This document shows positions 8,353-17,088 of a stretch of DNA of 64,000 bases, piece after piece. Both the position numbers and the translations under genes were made by a program. The notes beneath the pieces are model-generated. The model was not told where the DNA came from. It ran no database searches and saw nothing but the letters and a program-made list of their open reading frames with translations. Source of the stretch: Opacimonas immobilis (lineage in GTDB: Bacteria > Pseudomonadota > Gammaproteobacteria > Enterobacterales > Alteromonadaceae); NCBI RefSeq assembly GCF_048282545.1, contig NZ_CP182485.1, positions 372,001 to 436,000 of the forward strand, written 5' to 3'. Each line of letters starts with the position of its first letter. Position 1 is the first letter of the stretch.

Positions 8353-8718
8353 TTAAATAAGTACCGAAAGCCAAACAAAAGTAGCAATTACTATACTAAC
8401 CAATACTGCGGCAGACCCTAAATCTTTAGCTAAACCTGACAGTGGATGTATTTCTAATCCAACACGGTCAACTACCGCTTCTATTGCGGTATTTATTATT
8501 TCAGTAAACATAATGAACAGTACTGCAACGATCAGTACGAGCTGTTCTTTCAGTGTAATATTGAACAAGAAAGTTACGGGGATCGACAATACAAGCAACA
8601 GTAACTCTTGTCTGAATGCGGCTTCATTCCTTAGGAGCCACTTGAACGCTCTTGTTGAATTCAATGTTGCGAGATACACTCGTTTAAGACCTTTTGGTTT
8701 GTTTTCGCTATCAAACAC
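8353..8718 (-). CDS. dgkA: diacylglycerol kinase
   Basis: 121 residues, the usual DgkA length. It phosphorylates diacylglycerol to phosphatidate in the inner membrane. The N-terminal amphipathic stretch NSTRAFKWLLRNEAAFRQE and the signature EIINTAIEAVVDR are plain, with three membrane helices. Start is GTG 8718, three bases after the eptA stop, using the AAGGAG inside the eptA 3' end. EptA releases diacylglycerol when it takes phosphoethanolamine from phosphatidylethanolamine, so the eptA-dgkA pairing couples lipid A modification to lipid recycling. Confidence 0.95.
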   Translation of the reverse strand: MFDSENKPKGLKRVYLATLNSTRAFKWLLRNEAAFRQELLLLVLSIPVTFLFNITLKEQLVLIVAVLFIMFTEIINTAIEAVVDRVGLEIHPLSGLAKDLGSAAVLVSIVIATFVWLSVLI

Positions 8719-8721
8719 GGA

Positions 8722-10404
8722 TTAATTTACTCCTTGAGTATTTGTTGGTGGCTTTGCTTTTGCGACTGAAATGTCATTAGTGCACTGGTGAAAAGGATTA
8801 TTTTCAGGTTTATAAACTTTTGAATTAACCTGCATTTCAGCTAATAAAATATCGAACACATTGTCATGCGATATAGGCTGTTCACTAATATCCATCAAAC
8901 AATCTAACTTAGCTTGGTGATGCCACTTATCTCCCCAGTAAATCAGTGGCACTTTTGTTTGTTCTTCTGGTGCAAAAGCATAAGGTAAACCATGTAAATA
9001 GACGCCGCTTTCGCCCAAAGATTCACCGTGATCAGAGACATAAATCATTGATGTTTTGATGTTATTATCATTGCTCAATTCATTTAGTTCTGTGATGATT
9101 TCTGACAATACTAAATCGGTATAAGCAATAGTGTTGTTGTAAGTATTCACCAGCTCCTCTTGACTACAATTTTGGATATCACTACGTTGACAGTCTGGAG
9201 AAAATACTCGTTTATTTTTGGGGTAACGTCGGTAGTAAGTAGGCCCGTGAGAGCCGATCATATGTAATACAATTAACGTATTGTCGCTTTTCAACGAATG
9301 AAGTTTATTTCTTAATGCTTCAACCAACACCTCATCAAAGCAATATTCGCCATCACATAATGGCTTATTGCGATTTGTTGAAATTTGCTCAGTTTTGACA
9401 CGAGCGCAGACACCTTTACAGCTACCATTATTGTTACTAATCCAAAAGACATCGGCACCAGCCAAATGAATTAAATCAATGGCATTCTGTTGAGCTGTAG
9501 CCACTCGTTTTTCATAGTTTTCTTTGTTTAGTCTAGAAAACATACAGGGAACTGATACCGCTGTTGCAGTACCACAGGATGTAACGTCTTTAAATGAAAC
9601 AACGCCTAAGTCTTTGGTTTGGTTATTGGTCGGTTTGTCATAACCATTTAAAGAAAAGTTTCGGGCGCGAGCTGTTTCACCAAGCACCAAAACGGTAATG
9701 CTTTTAGTGTTATTCGGACTAGAAATAGTTGGCGAAGTATCTAGTAAAGTAAACTTTAAAGGCGGATAGAGATAGTTTCTGTTTGCATATTTCACTGTAG
9801 AATCAATTAACGCATAGGGAGTTAAATAGCCGATCAAATCACGGTTATTTCTTCCAATGGATGCATAGCTAGAATAAAAAACGATTGCAATTAAAAAAAT
9901 GGTGGCGAAACTACCGCTGATTAATTTAGCTCTGGAAAGCAACTCTCCCATAAAGGATGAATATGAGAGTTTTACTTTCGCAATCAGTATTGATGGCAGA
10001 ATACCTAAGACAACAAAAAATACACAAGCAGAAAAATTAACATATGAAAGTGCTTCGGCTCTGTCAGTTTCAAATGTGTTTTGTATCATCCCATAGTCAA
10101 AAACAATGCCGTAGGTCACTGTGCTATAAAAAACAAGGGAAGATGTTAGTACTAATAGTATTAGTAGTGGTTTAGTTATCCAACGAAATGCAAAGAAGGA
10201 TTGAAAGATGATCGATAATGACAGGAGGAATATTGGGACAGATAGTAGGAAGAAAATATTATACTCACTAAGTGCCAATATTGCAGAAGACGTTTTTAAA
10301 ATAAACGGAGCGTTTAACACCAATGTTACATACCCACAAGTAAACATAACTAACTGATTGGTGGTAAGAGTGAGATTTTTTAGAAAAACTAAAGCCTTGT
10401 TCAT
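8722..10404 (-). CDS. eptA: lipid A phosphoethanolamine transferase
   Basis: 560 residues. Five N-terminal membrane segments (to about residue 185) precede a periplasmic hydrolase domain of the EptA/MCR class. Visible are the zinc/nucleophile region VLVLGETARARNFSLNGY, the nucleophile Thr in TSCGTATAVSVPCMFS, the disulfide-rich segment with NNGSCKGVC and LCDGEYCFDE, and the zinc motif YVSDHGESLGE. It adds phosphoethanolamine to lipid A phosphates and commonly raises resistance to cationic peptides. SD AAGG precedes ATG 10404. It lies 9 bp after the Omp85 gene and 3 bp before dgkA, one transcript. Confidence 0.93.
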   Translation of the reverse strand: MNKALVFLKNLTLTTNQLVMFTCGYVTLVLNAPFILKTSSAILALSEYNIFFLLSVPIFLLSLSIIFQSFFAFRWITKPLLILLVLTSSLVFYSTVTYGIVFDYGMIQNTFETDRAEALSYVNFSACVFFVVLGILPSILIAKVKLSYSSFMGELLSRAKLISGSFATIFLIAIVFYSSYASIGRNNRDLIGYLTPYALIDSTVKYANRNYLYPPLKFTLLDTSPTISSPNNTKSITVLVLGETARARNFSLNGYDKPTNNQTKDLGVVSFKDVTSCGTATAVSVPCMFSRLNKENYEKRVATAQQNAIDLIHLAGADVFWISNNNGSCKGVCARVKTEQISTNRNKPLCDGEYCFDEVLVEALRNKLHSLKSDNTLIVLHMIGSHGPTYYRRYPKNKRVFSPDCQRSDIQNCSQEELVNTYNNTIAYTDLVLSEIITELNELSNDNNIKTSMIYVSDHGESLGESGVYLHGLPYAFAPEEQTKVPLIYWGDKWHHQAKLDCLMDISEQPISHDNVFDILLAEMQVNSKVYKPENNPFHQCTNDISVAKAKPPTNTQGVN

Positions 10405-10413
10405 TATTACACC

Positions 10414-12024
10414 TTAAAATGAATGCTTTGTAGTGATACGAAATTCGATACCATTGACGTTTTGAACTGAGGTCATTGGCTTGATGATATCTACATGTAT
10501 TACGCGAGCTTCGCTGGTTTGCGTCGAATAAAATCGAGCACCAATACCTACGGAAGTCATCCACGAATCTTGGTCGGTGGTATTATCTGAACTACCAAAA
10601 ACTCTGCCTGTATCGACAAAAATAGCCCCGCCTAACTCAAGTAATTTATAGATATTGATGTGAGGATAATAACGAGCTTCAGCAGTAAACTGGGTGCTGT
10701 GGTCGCCATGTCTGTATTGTAATGGGTAACCTCGTAAGCCAGTTTCACCACCTAAGACGATTGGACTGTCTTGAAATTGATTTTCACTAAATTGACTGCT
10801 GTTTTTTAAATAGGCACCCCAGCTATCATTTATTTTATGAAAGTATTCATTATTGACGCTTAAAACAGTTCTATTTGCATTGTCGGCATCACTGTAAATT
10901 TCCCCATCTAAGGTTGCAGTAATAAACCAAAATGCGTCATCAAATATTTCTATGCCTTTTGTTAAACTTGACCGCCAAAGTAATGTTGGTGAGGTATCTG
11001 TATTCCCGATATCAGTGCCAACCTGAGTTGTTAAATTCCACCCCAGATTGAAGTCTTCTATATGACTTATCAGGTTGAGGTTAGAAAGTTTTCTGAAGTC
11101 TTTTTGCAAATAATCAACACTAAGAAAAGGGTATATAAACTCTCTATTTGAGGGTGCTACAGAAATTAGTTCGGGATTTTGTATCTCATTAATTACTGAA
11201 AATTCATGCTGTTCATTGGTAAAGCCAATACCAAATCTTAATGTATCTTCTTTGGAGTCATTTTTAAGCCATTGCCAGCTAGCTGTTGAGTAACGTTGAT
11301 TGTGTTCAAATTTGTTGTAAGTTCTGCCAAGTTTGTATTGGGTATCTATTTGCCTAAAGTTGTCAAAGCCAATATTAAATGCATTGTTGGTATCAAAACT
11401 TACAAAGTCTTTCTGTATGAATACAGATTCAGATGTGCCGTCGTCGCTGTTGGTTAGATTAACTTGCGCGTTAATATTATTATTGAGGAATAATGGGAAA
11501 TGAGTTTTAAATTTATATCCACTGCGTTGATCATTGGTAAACGATTCAAGCTCAGCGTCTATACCCAAGCCTAAGAAATTCCTGTCTTTGATGCCAATAG
11601 CGTATTTATTCTTTCCCCCCTTACGGCCAAAATCTACTGTTGGCATTAGTGACCAGTTATCCCATGTTTCAACTGTGATTTTGTCAGAGTTCTCGTTTCG
11701 AGTTACTCGTGCATCTCTTATGTATTTTTTACTTCTGAGGTGGCGTTCCAGTTCTTCAAGATCTTCTTGGCTTACATCACACTTTTTGATGAAAAATGCT
11801 GCTTCATTGTACAGTGTTTTATTTTTGGTTTTGATATGAAAAAAGTTAGCCCAGCGATGGAGAAAAATAGTATCGGAGTCTTCTAGGTTAAAAATATCGT
11901 TGGTCTTAAATTCTATTTTATCTTTTTGATTACAATTATCGTCAGTTGCATTCGCTGCTTGTGCTCTACAAGTTAATAAAATTATTGATGCTGCAAGTAG
12001 GTTGATAACAAAATGCTTTTTCAT
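10414..12024 (-). CDS. Omp85-family outer-membrane barrel with a single N-terminal POTRA-like domain
   Basis: 536 residues. The signal peptide ends at RAQA (about residue 23). Residues about 75-120 look like one POTRA repeat (DLEELERHLRSKKYIRDARV). The remainder is amphipathic beta strand with the Omp85 signature ETGLRGYPLQYR near residue 429, and it ends in F. BamA has five POTRAs and TamA three, so this is a short form. SD GAGG precedes ATG 12024. First gene of the eptA-dgkA transcript with a PmrA-type box 44 bp upstream, suggesting a part in lipid or protein export to a remodelled outer membrane; its cargo is unknown. Confidence 0.8.
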   Translation of the reverse strand: MKKHFVINLLAASIILLTCRAQAANATDDNCNQKDKIEFKTNDIFNLEDSDTIFLHRWANFFHIKTKNKTLYNEAAFFIKKCDVSQEDLEELERHLRSKKYIRDARVTRNENSDKITVETWDNWSLMPTVDFGRKGGKNKYAIGIKDRNFLGLGIDAELESFTNDQRSGYKFKTHFPLFLNNNINAQVNLTNSDDGTSESVFIQKDFVSFDTNNAFNIGFDNFRQIDTQYKLGRTYNKFEHNQRYSTASWQWLKNDSKEDTLRFGIGFTNEQHEFSVINEIQNPELISVAPSNREFIYPFLSVDYLQKDFRKLSNLNLISHIEDFNLGWNLTTQVGTDIGNTDTSPTLLWRSSLTKGIEIFDDAFWFITATLDGEIYSDADNANRTVLSVNNEYFHKINDSWGAYLKNSSQFSENQFQDSPIVLGGETGLRGYPLQYRHGDHSTQFTAEARYYPHINIYKLLELGGAIFVDTGRVFGSSDNTTDQDSWMTSVGIGARFYSTQTSEARVIHVDIIKPMTSVQNVNGIEFRITTKHSF

Positions 12025-12067
12025 AAAGACACCTCTTATGAGTATGGCTTTATGATAATTTTGTTAA

Positions 12068-12084
12068 CTTAAGATTTACTTAAA
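12068..12084 (-). promoter_or_regulatory. PmrA/CarR-type response-regulator box before Omp85-eptA-dgkA
   Basis: The minus strand reads TTTAAG-TAAAT-CTTAAG, a full match to the YTTAAK-N5-YTTAAK pattern. The five-base spacer is the same as at the second box at 8315-8331. The site lies 44 bp before the start codon, and a -10-like TATCAT follows. No matching two-component pair lies in the window. Confidence 0.7.
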
Positions 12085-12219
12085 CTGATAACTACCAAAG
12101 TTTTGCATTTTTTGCTTTAAGCGCGTCGCAGCAAACCATAGTCGCGAATGCGTGCATCAAACTACGAGTTAAAATCAGCGCTATCTAATTGATTACGATA
12201 TACCTACAGAAATACCCGC

Positions 12220-12397
12220 TTTTTCTGCAGCGACAACTTGGGTGTGCTTTTATCAACGGACGAATATCAGAAACTTATTGGTAATCACTCGACTTTATTA
12301 GAAGATTTGTGCATACCCATTATGTGAGATGACGAGAAACACTAACGATTTTGCACAATTTGAGCACGAAGTCACTCTCATTAACCCATTCTTGTAA
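12220..12397 (+). pseudogene. possible remnant of a Phd/YefM-type antitoxin
   Basis: From 12235 the plus strand reads NLGVLLSTDEYQKLIGNH then STLLEDLCIPIM, stopping at TGA 12325. After a frame change, NDFAQFEHEVTLINPFL continues to a TAA at 12396. The pattern VLLS-x-EY-xxL is typical of Phd/YefM antitoxins, but the N-terminal part is not open in one frame and no toxin gene follows. I see nothing else in the 12085-12394 gap. Confidence 0.3.
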
Positions 12398-12428
12398 AAA
12401 AGGCCTCACTGTCCCACAGCAAGGCCTT
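12395..12428 (-). terminator. rho-independent terminator of dctQM
   Basis: An AAGGCC/GGCCTT stem with an inner CTGT/ACAG stem is followed on the minus strand by six T residues. It lies about 30 bp past the dctM stop. Confidence 0.8.
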
Positions 12429-12455
12429 GTTCCAACACACTGTTCTTTGATTTCG

Positions 12456-13745
12456 TTAGAACACGATAAACGTATCCGGGAACGCAATGATCAAGGCTAA
12501 CACCGCTACCTGCAGACAGATAAACGGTATCGCCCCTTTGTAAATCGTTGTGGTTTTCATCGATTTGGGCGCCACGCCTTTGAGATAGAATAGACTAAAA
12601 CCGAAGGGTGGCGATAAGAACGAGGTCTGTAAGTTCATCGAAATCAAAATGGCAAACCACACCAAATCAATGTCCAAGGCCATCGCGACAGGTGTAATGA
12701 TTGGCACCACCAAAAACGCAATCTCAATAAAGTCGATAAAGAAACCCAAGATCAAAATCGCGATCATTACCAAAATAATGAAGGTCCATTTTTCACCTGG
12801 CAAATCCAAGAAAAACTCTTCAACCAAGTACTCAGCACCAGAGTAACTAAACACCATCGAGAACGCGGTTGCACCAATCAATACCGCAAAGATCATGGAA
12901 GACACTTTGACGGATTCTTTGGAGACACCGACGATGGTTTTGATATCTAACCCACCATAAAACTGAGCCAGCAATAACGCGCCCACCGCACCAATTGCAG
13001 AGGATTCAGTCGGCGTCGCAATGCCGCCAAAAATCGAACCTAACACCGCAACAATCAGGATCATCGGAGGCACGATGTCTTTCAATGCTTGCTTGATGAT
13101 AGTGGCTTGGTCTTCTTCGACTGGAATTGGTGGACAATAATGGGGTTTCAATTTAGATAACACGACAATGTACAAGACATACGCGCCAATGAGCATTACC
13201 CCTGGGATCACCGCGGCCTTAAACAAATCGCCAACCGCAATTCCCATCACATCGCCCAAGATAATCAAAATGATCGACGGAGGAATAATCTGCCCCAGCG
13301 TGCCCGACGCACAGATAACACCAGCAGCGGTTGGCTGATGGTAGTTGTTTTTGAGCATCACAGGCAGAGAGATCACGCCCATTGCGACGACTGAGGCACC
13401 GACCACACCAGTCGAAGCTGCAAGCAATGCACCGACCACAATGGTTGAAATGGCGACACCACCTGATACTGAACCAAATAACTTCGCAGAAGACTCTAGT
13501 AAACGCTCGGCTAAGCCGGTTTTTTGCAGGACAATGCCCATAAAAATGAACATCGGGATCGCCATCAAGGTCGTGTTTTCCATAATCGACATGATGCGAT
13601 ACGGCATAAATTCGAACAGATCGATGCCTAAGAATCCCACCCCAACAATGACTGAAATACCCGCGAAGGTGAACGCGACGTAATACCCACCGAACAAACA
13701 AATCAGTGCGGCAAAAAACAATAAAATACCAATTAACTCTTCCAT
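12456..13745 (-). CDS. dctM: TRAP transporter large permease (DctM)
   Basis: 429 residues, about 12 membrane segments, typical DctM. Motifs include TLMAIPMFIFMG, LPVMLKNNYHQPTAAGVICASGTLGQIIPPS and ESSAIGAVGAL. It is the ion-coupled channel subunit that works with DctQ and the periplasmic DctP. It begins immediately after the dctQ stop with no gap. Substrate is judged from DctP. Confidence 0.93.
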   Translation of the reverse strand: MEELIGILLFFAALICLFGGYYVAFTFAGISVIVGVGFLGIDLFEFMPYRIMSIMENTTLMAIPMFIFMGIVLQKTGLAERLLESSAKLFGSVSGGVAISTIVVGALLAASTGVVGASVVAMGVISLPVMLKNNYHQPTAAGVICASGTLGQIIPPSIILIILGDVMGIAVGDLFKAAVIPGVMLIGAYVLYIVVLSKLKPHYCPPIPVEEDQATIIKQALKDIVPPMILIVAVLGSIFGGIATPTESSAIGAVGALLLAQFYGGLDIKTIVGVSKESVKVSSMIFAVLIGATAFSMVFSYSGAEYLVEEFFLDLPGEKWTFIILVMIAILILGFFIDFIEIAFLVVPIITPVAMALDIDLVWFAILISMNLQTSFLSPPFGFSLFYLKGVAPKSMKTTTIYKGAIPFICLQVAVLALIIAFPDTFIVF

Positions 13746-14279
13746 TTAGACGCCCTCATTATGGATGTGGTCGTGGTGCACATTGGGGCGACCTAAGACA
13801 AGAATATTTTCAAGAATATGATGAAAAATGCACAGGATTAAAAACACATTGGATGCTGGTATGACTGAGCGAATGATCCAACGATAGGGTAAGCCACCCG
13901 GATCAGGCGAGCCTTCCATCATTTCAAATGCATCATAGGCATAACCATAGCCGTAGTAGGCTAGAATACCAGCAATTGGCAATGCAAAGAGCATGGCACA
14001 CACAATATTGAGTTTCGCTTGCGTATGAGGAAGCCACTTTTCATAGAAAATATCTACTCGAACATGCGCATCTTCTTTCAGTGTGTAACCGATACCAAAC
14101 ATGAACATCGCAGCAAACAAATGCCATTCTAATTCTTGCATGCCGATACTGACGTTATTGAAAAAATAGCGCATTAACACATCGTAGAAGACGTTTAATA
14201 CCATCAATACCATCAATAGGACGCACACATTCCCCATCGCATCGATAAATTTTCCGAGTACTTTATGTAAACCTTTCAT
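13746..14279 (-). CDS. dctQ: TRAP transporter small permease (DctQ)
   Basis: 177 residues with four membrane segments. The region from MQELEWHLFAAMFMFGIGYTL to HVRVDIFYE is the usual DctQ signature. It sits between dctP and dctM, abutting dctM. A terminator-like hairpin separates it from dctP, which would lower its expression relative to the binding protein. Confidence 0.92.
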   Translation of the reverse strand: MKGLHKVLGKFIDAMGNVCVLLMVLMVLNVFYDVLMRYFFNNVSIGMQELEWHLFAAMFMFGIGYTLKEDAHVRVDIFYEKWLPHTQAKLNIVCAMLFALPIAGILAYYGYGYAYDAFEMMEGSPDPGGLPYRWIIRSVIPASNVFLILCIFHHILENILVLGRPNVHHDHIHNEGV

Positions 14280-14314
14280 TATATGCCTATTGCTTGTTGT
14301 GACATGAGTGACAT

Positions 14315-14346
14315 AAAAAAGAGGCAGCCACAGGCGGTTGCCTCTT
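14315..14346 (-). terminator. terminator/attenuator hairpin between dctP and dctQ
   Basis: The perfect 8-bp stem AAGAGGCA/TGCCTCTT, with extra CC/GG pairing inside, is followed on the minus strand by a run of six T. It would end part of the dctP transcripts before dctQM. Confidence 0.75.
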
Positions 14347-14367
14347 TATATATGTTAACCGGAAAAC

Positions 14368-15438
14368 TTATTGAGAATCAAAGCTCTCTAAGTAAGCGCG
14401 GTCAGAGAAGTTGGTCCAAGCACGTGCTTTTTTGCGATACGCTTCAATCGAATCAAGGATTTTCTTAGATTGTGGATCGGCGTTGGCAAACTCGACCAAT
14501 AATTTGTCGTTTTCTGCTTTAATTGCATTCATCACCTCAGCTGGGAACGAACGAATTTTCACATTTGGGTATTCGGTTTGAATCGTCGCCAAGTTGACTG
14601 CACTTTCGTGAGTAGATTGAGTGTACATGTCATAAGCAGCGAGTTTCATTGCGTTAACTAGGATTTGTTGCAAATCTTTAGGCAATTTATTAAATGCGCG
14701 CTCATTTACCATGAATTGCAATTCCGTCGCAGGCTCATGCCAACCAGTGTAGTAATAAGGCGCAATTTTGTGGAAGCCCATGCGCAAGTCTAGAGACGGA
14801 CCCACCCATTCAAGTGCATCAATCGTATTACGCTCTAGCGCAGTATATAATTCAGCAGATGGAATGTTCGTTGGCTTAGCACCTAATTTTGCCAATACTT
14901 CACCAGCAAACCCAGGAATACGCATTTTCAGACCCTGTAAGTCTTCTAATGAGTTGATTTCTTTGCGGAACCAGCCACCCATTTGGTTACCTGTATTACC
15001 ACCAGGGAAAGACAAAATACCATACTTATCGTAGGTTTCTTTCATCAATTCCATACCACCGCCGTGGTAGAACCATGCGTACTGTTCGGCAGTTGTCATA
15101 CCAAAAGGTAACGTTGTGAAGAATAACGTATGAATGTCTTTACCCTTCCAGTAATAAGACGCAGAGTGACCCATCTCATATTGACCCGATTTAACAAAAT
15201 CGAAAATACCTAGGGCAGATTTGTGCTTATTCGAAGAATCGATGCGGATGATCAAACGACCATTTGACATTTCTTCGACCATTTTGGCCATATTCTTGGT
15301 CGCATCACCAAACACAGGGAAGTTCGGTCCCCACGTTTCAGCAAGTTTCCAACGATACACTTTTTCTTTTGCCATTGCGATAGGGCTTGCTAGCAAGCTC
15401 ACTACCAACAATGACTTGGCGAGAGTTTTAAAATTCAT
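14368..15438 (-). CDS. dctP: TRAP substrate-binding protein (DctP), 2-oxoacid/lactate type
   Basis: 356 residues with a signal peptide ending SPIAMA (residue 23). The segments WKLAETWGPNFPVFG, GNTGNQMGGWFRKEI, PSAELYTALERNTIDALEW and YYTGWHEPATELQF match the TakP-like ketoacid/lactate subgroup, in which the arginine region and the Trp-Glu pair contact the carboxylate. Pyruvate, lactate or another 2-oxoacid is the likely ligand. The divergent histidine kinase/regulator pair with an inverted repeat between is a common arrangement for substrate-induced TRAP genes. Confidence 0.9.
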   Translation of the reverse strand: MNFKTLAKSLLVVSLLASPIAMAKEKVYRWKLAETWGPNFPVFGDATKNMAKMVEEMSNGRLIIRIDSSNKHKSALGIFDFVKSGQYEMGHSASYYWKGKDIHTLFFTTLPFGMTTAEQYAWFYHGGGMELMKETYDKYGILSFPGGNTGNQMGGWFRKEINSLEDLQGLKMRIPGFAGEVLAKLGAKPTNIPSAELYTALERNTIDALEWVGPSLDLRMGFHKIAPYYYTGWHEPATELQFMVNERAFNKLPKDLQQILVNAMKLAAYDMYTQSTHESAVNLATIQTEYPNVKIRSFPAEVMNAIKAENDKLLVEFANADPQSKKILDSIEAYRKKARAWTNFSDRAYLESFDSQ

Positions 15439-15514
15439 GTGTGTGTCCTTTAATTTGTTGTACTATTAAAAACAACATCACTTTAACAAATACAAGCAAA
15501 ATACCAATTCGCAA

Positions 15515-15547
15515 AACTACCTATACCAACTAGGTAGTTCTACCTAT
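15515..15547. promoter_or_regulatory. inverted repeat plus third heptamer, likely NarL-type regulator site
   Basis: Arms AACTACCTA and TAGGTAGTT (9 bp, perfect) are separated by 7 bp, and a further TACCTAT follows at 15541-15547. TACCTAT fits the NarL heptamer TACYYMT. The site lies about 77-123 bp before both dctP and the kinase gene. The adjacent LuxR-type regulator is the obvious candidate to bind it. Confidence 0.6.
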
Positions 15548-15669
15548 GCTTTTGATTGATGGCCAGAATGTCTCTGCATTTACACTTCGGGTCTTTATGT
15601 TTTTTTACGACTAAGGTCTAGGGCGATAAGGCGGAGAATTTGGCAAAATAACATTGTATTTACAATTCT

Positions 15670-17088
15670 GTGAGCATTATGTTTTCTTTTCGATATATTT
15701 GGTTGATCATCGTCCAGGTCGCGGTCACAGCTGTTTTTACTTATGTTCTGGTAACCCAAGAATATCGCGATCTATCCGAGCAAAATCTTGCATCACTTGA
15801 AACTTTTCTGATTGAACAAAAGCAACGGGAACTCAAAAATTACACGTCACTCGCCGTCACCGCCATTGATGATGTCTATTATGGCAATGTGTTTGCAGAA
15901 CCAGAGGCCAAAGCACACGCAGCCCAAACCTTCACACGGATGTTGTATGACGGCATCGACGGGTATTTTTTTACGTACGATCAGTTTGGCACCAACATTG
16001 TCCTACCTCATCAACCTGAGCGCATTGGCAAGAACTTTTGGGAGCTAACCGACCCCGATGGCGGTAAGACGATACAGATCTTGATCAATTTGGCGCAAAA
16101 CGGCGGTGGGTATCATTTTTATAAATGGTCTCAACCATCTACTGAAGCCATCACCGATAAGCTTAGTTATGCAACCTATCTCGACAAATGGGACTGGATG
16201 GTGGGAACGGGGGTGTACCTCGACGATGTCTATGCTCAACTGGACAAAATCCAAGGTGAAATTGATGCCCAAGTCCAAAATACCCGCCTAATCATACTGG
16301 CAGTCGCTATCACTTCCATTATGTTAATATTGTTTGTGGCGGTTGCTATCAGTGTCACTCAGAAACAAGAAAATGAAGCCAAAGTCTCAGCCTTAGGGCA
16401 AAAAATCATTACCTCACAAGAAGACGAACGCCGTTATATTGCGAGAGAATTACACGATGGCATCATTCAAATGCTGGTCTCGATCAAGTATTCCCTAAGT
16501 GCCACCAAAATGATGTTAAAAAAATCTCATACCCCTGAACCGCAAGCGCTCAATGCGGCATCGTCTAGCTTAGATTTGACCATCAATGAAGTCAGACGTA
16601 TCTCTCATCACTTACACCCACAAATCTTGGACGAATTAGGATTGTCAGCCGCGATTGAAGCACTCGCCGAAGAATTTAGTAAGCGTACCCAAATTGCTGT
16701 CACCGTTAATAAACTGAAAGTTAGAAAGCTCTTATCGCCACAACTCAATACCTCTCTGTATCGAACCGTACAAGAATGTCTGACCAATGTAGAGAAGCAC
16801 GCCAAGGCGCAACGGGTGGACATAGACTTAGAAATGGCAGAAAATTGGTTGAGTTTAAAAATTCGGGACGACGGCCAAGGGTTTAATCCGGAGGATACTG
16901 ATAAATTTGGGATTGGACTCAATAATCTGCAAGAGCGCGTGGATTATTATCAAGGCAAAATTGCTATAATATCGAATCGACGTGGCACCAAAATCGAAAT
17001 CAAAATACCGCTGAGTAGTTTTGCCAAAAACTTTGCGACGATCGACCAAAATAAAGATCAGCAAAATACCGAGAAGGGAACTGCATGA
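15670..17088 (+). CDS. Cache-domain sensor histidine kinase, NarL/HisKA_3 type
   Basis: 472 residues. A membrane segment at about 9-25 is followed by a periplasmic single Cache domain (40-200, with GIDGYFFTYDQ and DWMVGTGVYLDD) and a second membrane segment at 208-232. The dimerisation/phosphoacceptor helix is DERRYIARELHDGIIQML (His about 262), followed by a HATPase with ECLTNVEKHAKA and GIGLNNLQERV. The start is GTG 15670 or ATG 15679, both with weak SD. It overlaps the response regulator by four bases and diverges from dctP, so the Cache domain probably senses the TRAP substrate. Confidence 0.9.
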   Translation: MSIMFSFRYIWLIIVQVAVTAVFTYVLVTQEYRDLSEQNLASLETFLIEQKQRELKNYTSLAVTAIDDVYYGNVFAEPEAKAHAAQTFTRMLYDGIDGYFFTYDQFGTNIVLPHQPERIGKNFWELTDPDGGKTIQILINLAQNGGGYHFYKWSQPSTEAITDKLSYATYLDKWDWMVGTGVYLDDVYAQLDKIQGEIDAQVQNTRLIILAVAITSIMLILFVAVAISVTQKQENEAKVSALGQKIITSQEDERRYIARELHDGIIQMLVSIKYSLSATKMMLKKSHTPEPQALNAASSSLDLTINEVRRISHHLHPQILDELGLSAAIEALAEEFSKRTQIAVTVNKLKVRKLLSPQLNTSLYRTVQECLTNVEKHAKAQRVDIDLEMAENWLSLKIRDDGQGFNPEDTDKFGIGLNNLQERVDYYQGKIAIISNRRGTKIEIKIPLSSFAKNFATIDQNKDQQNTEKGTA

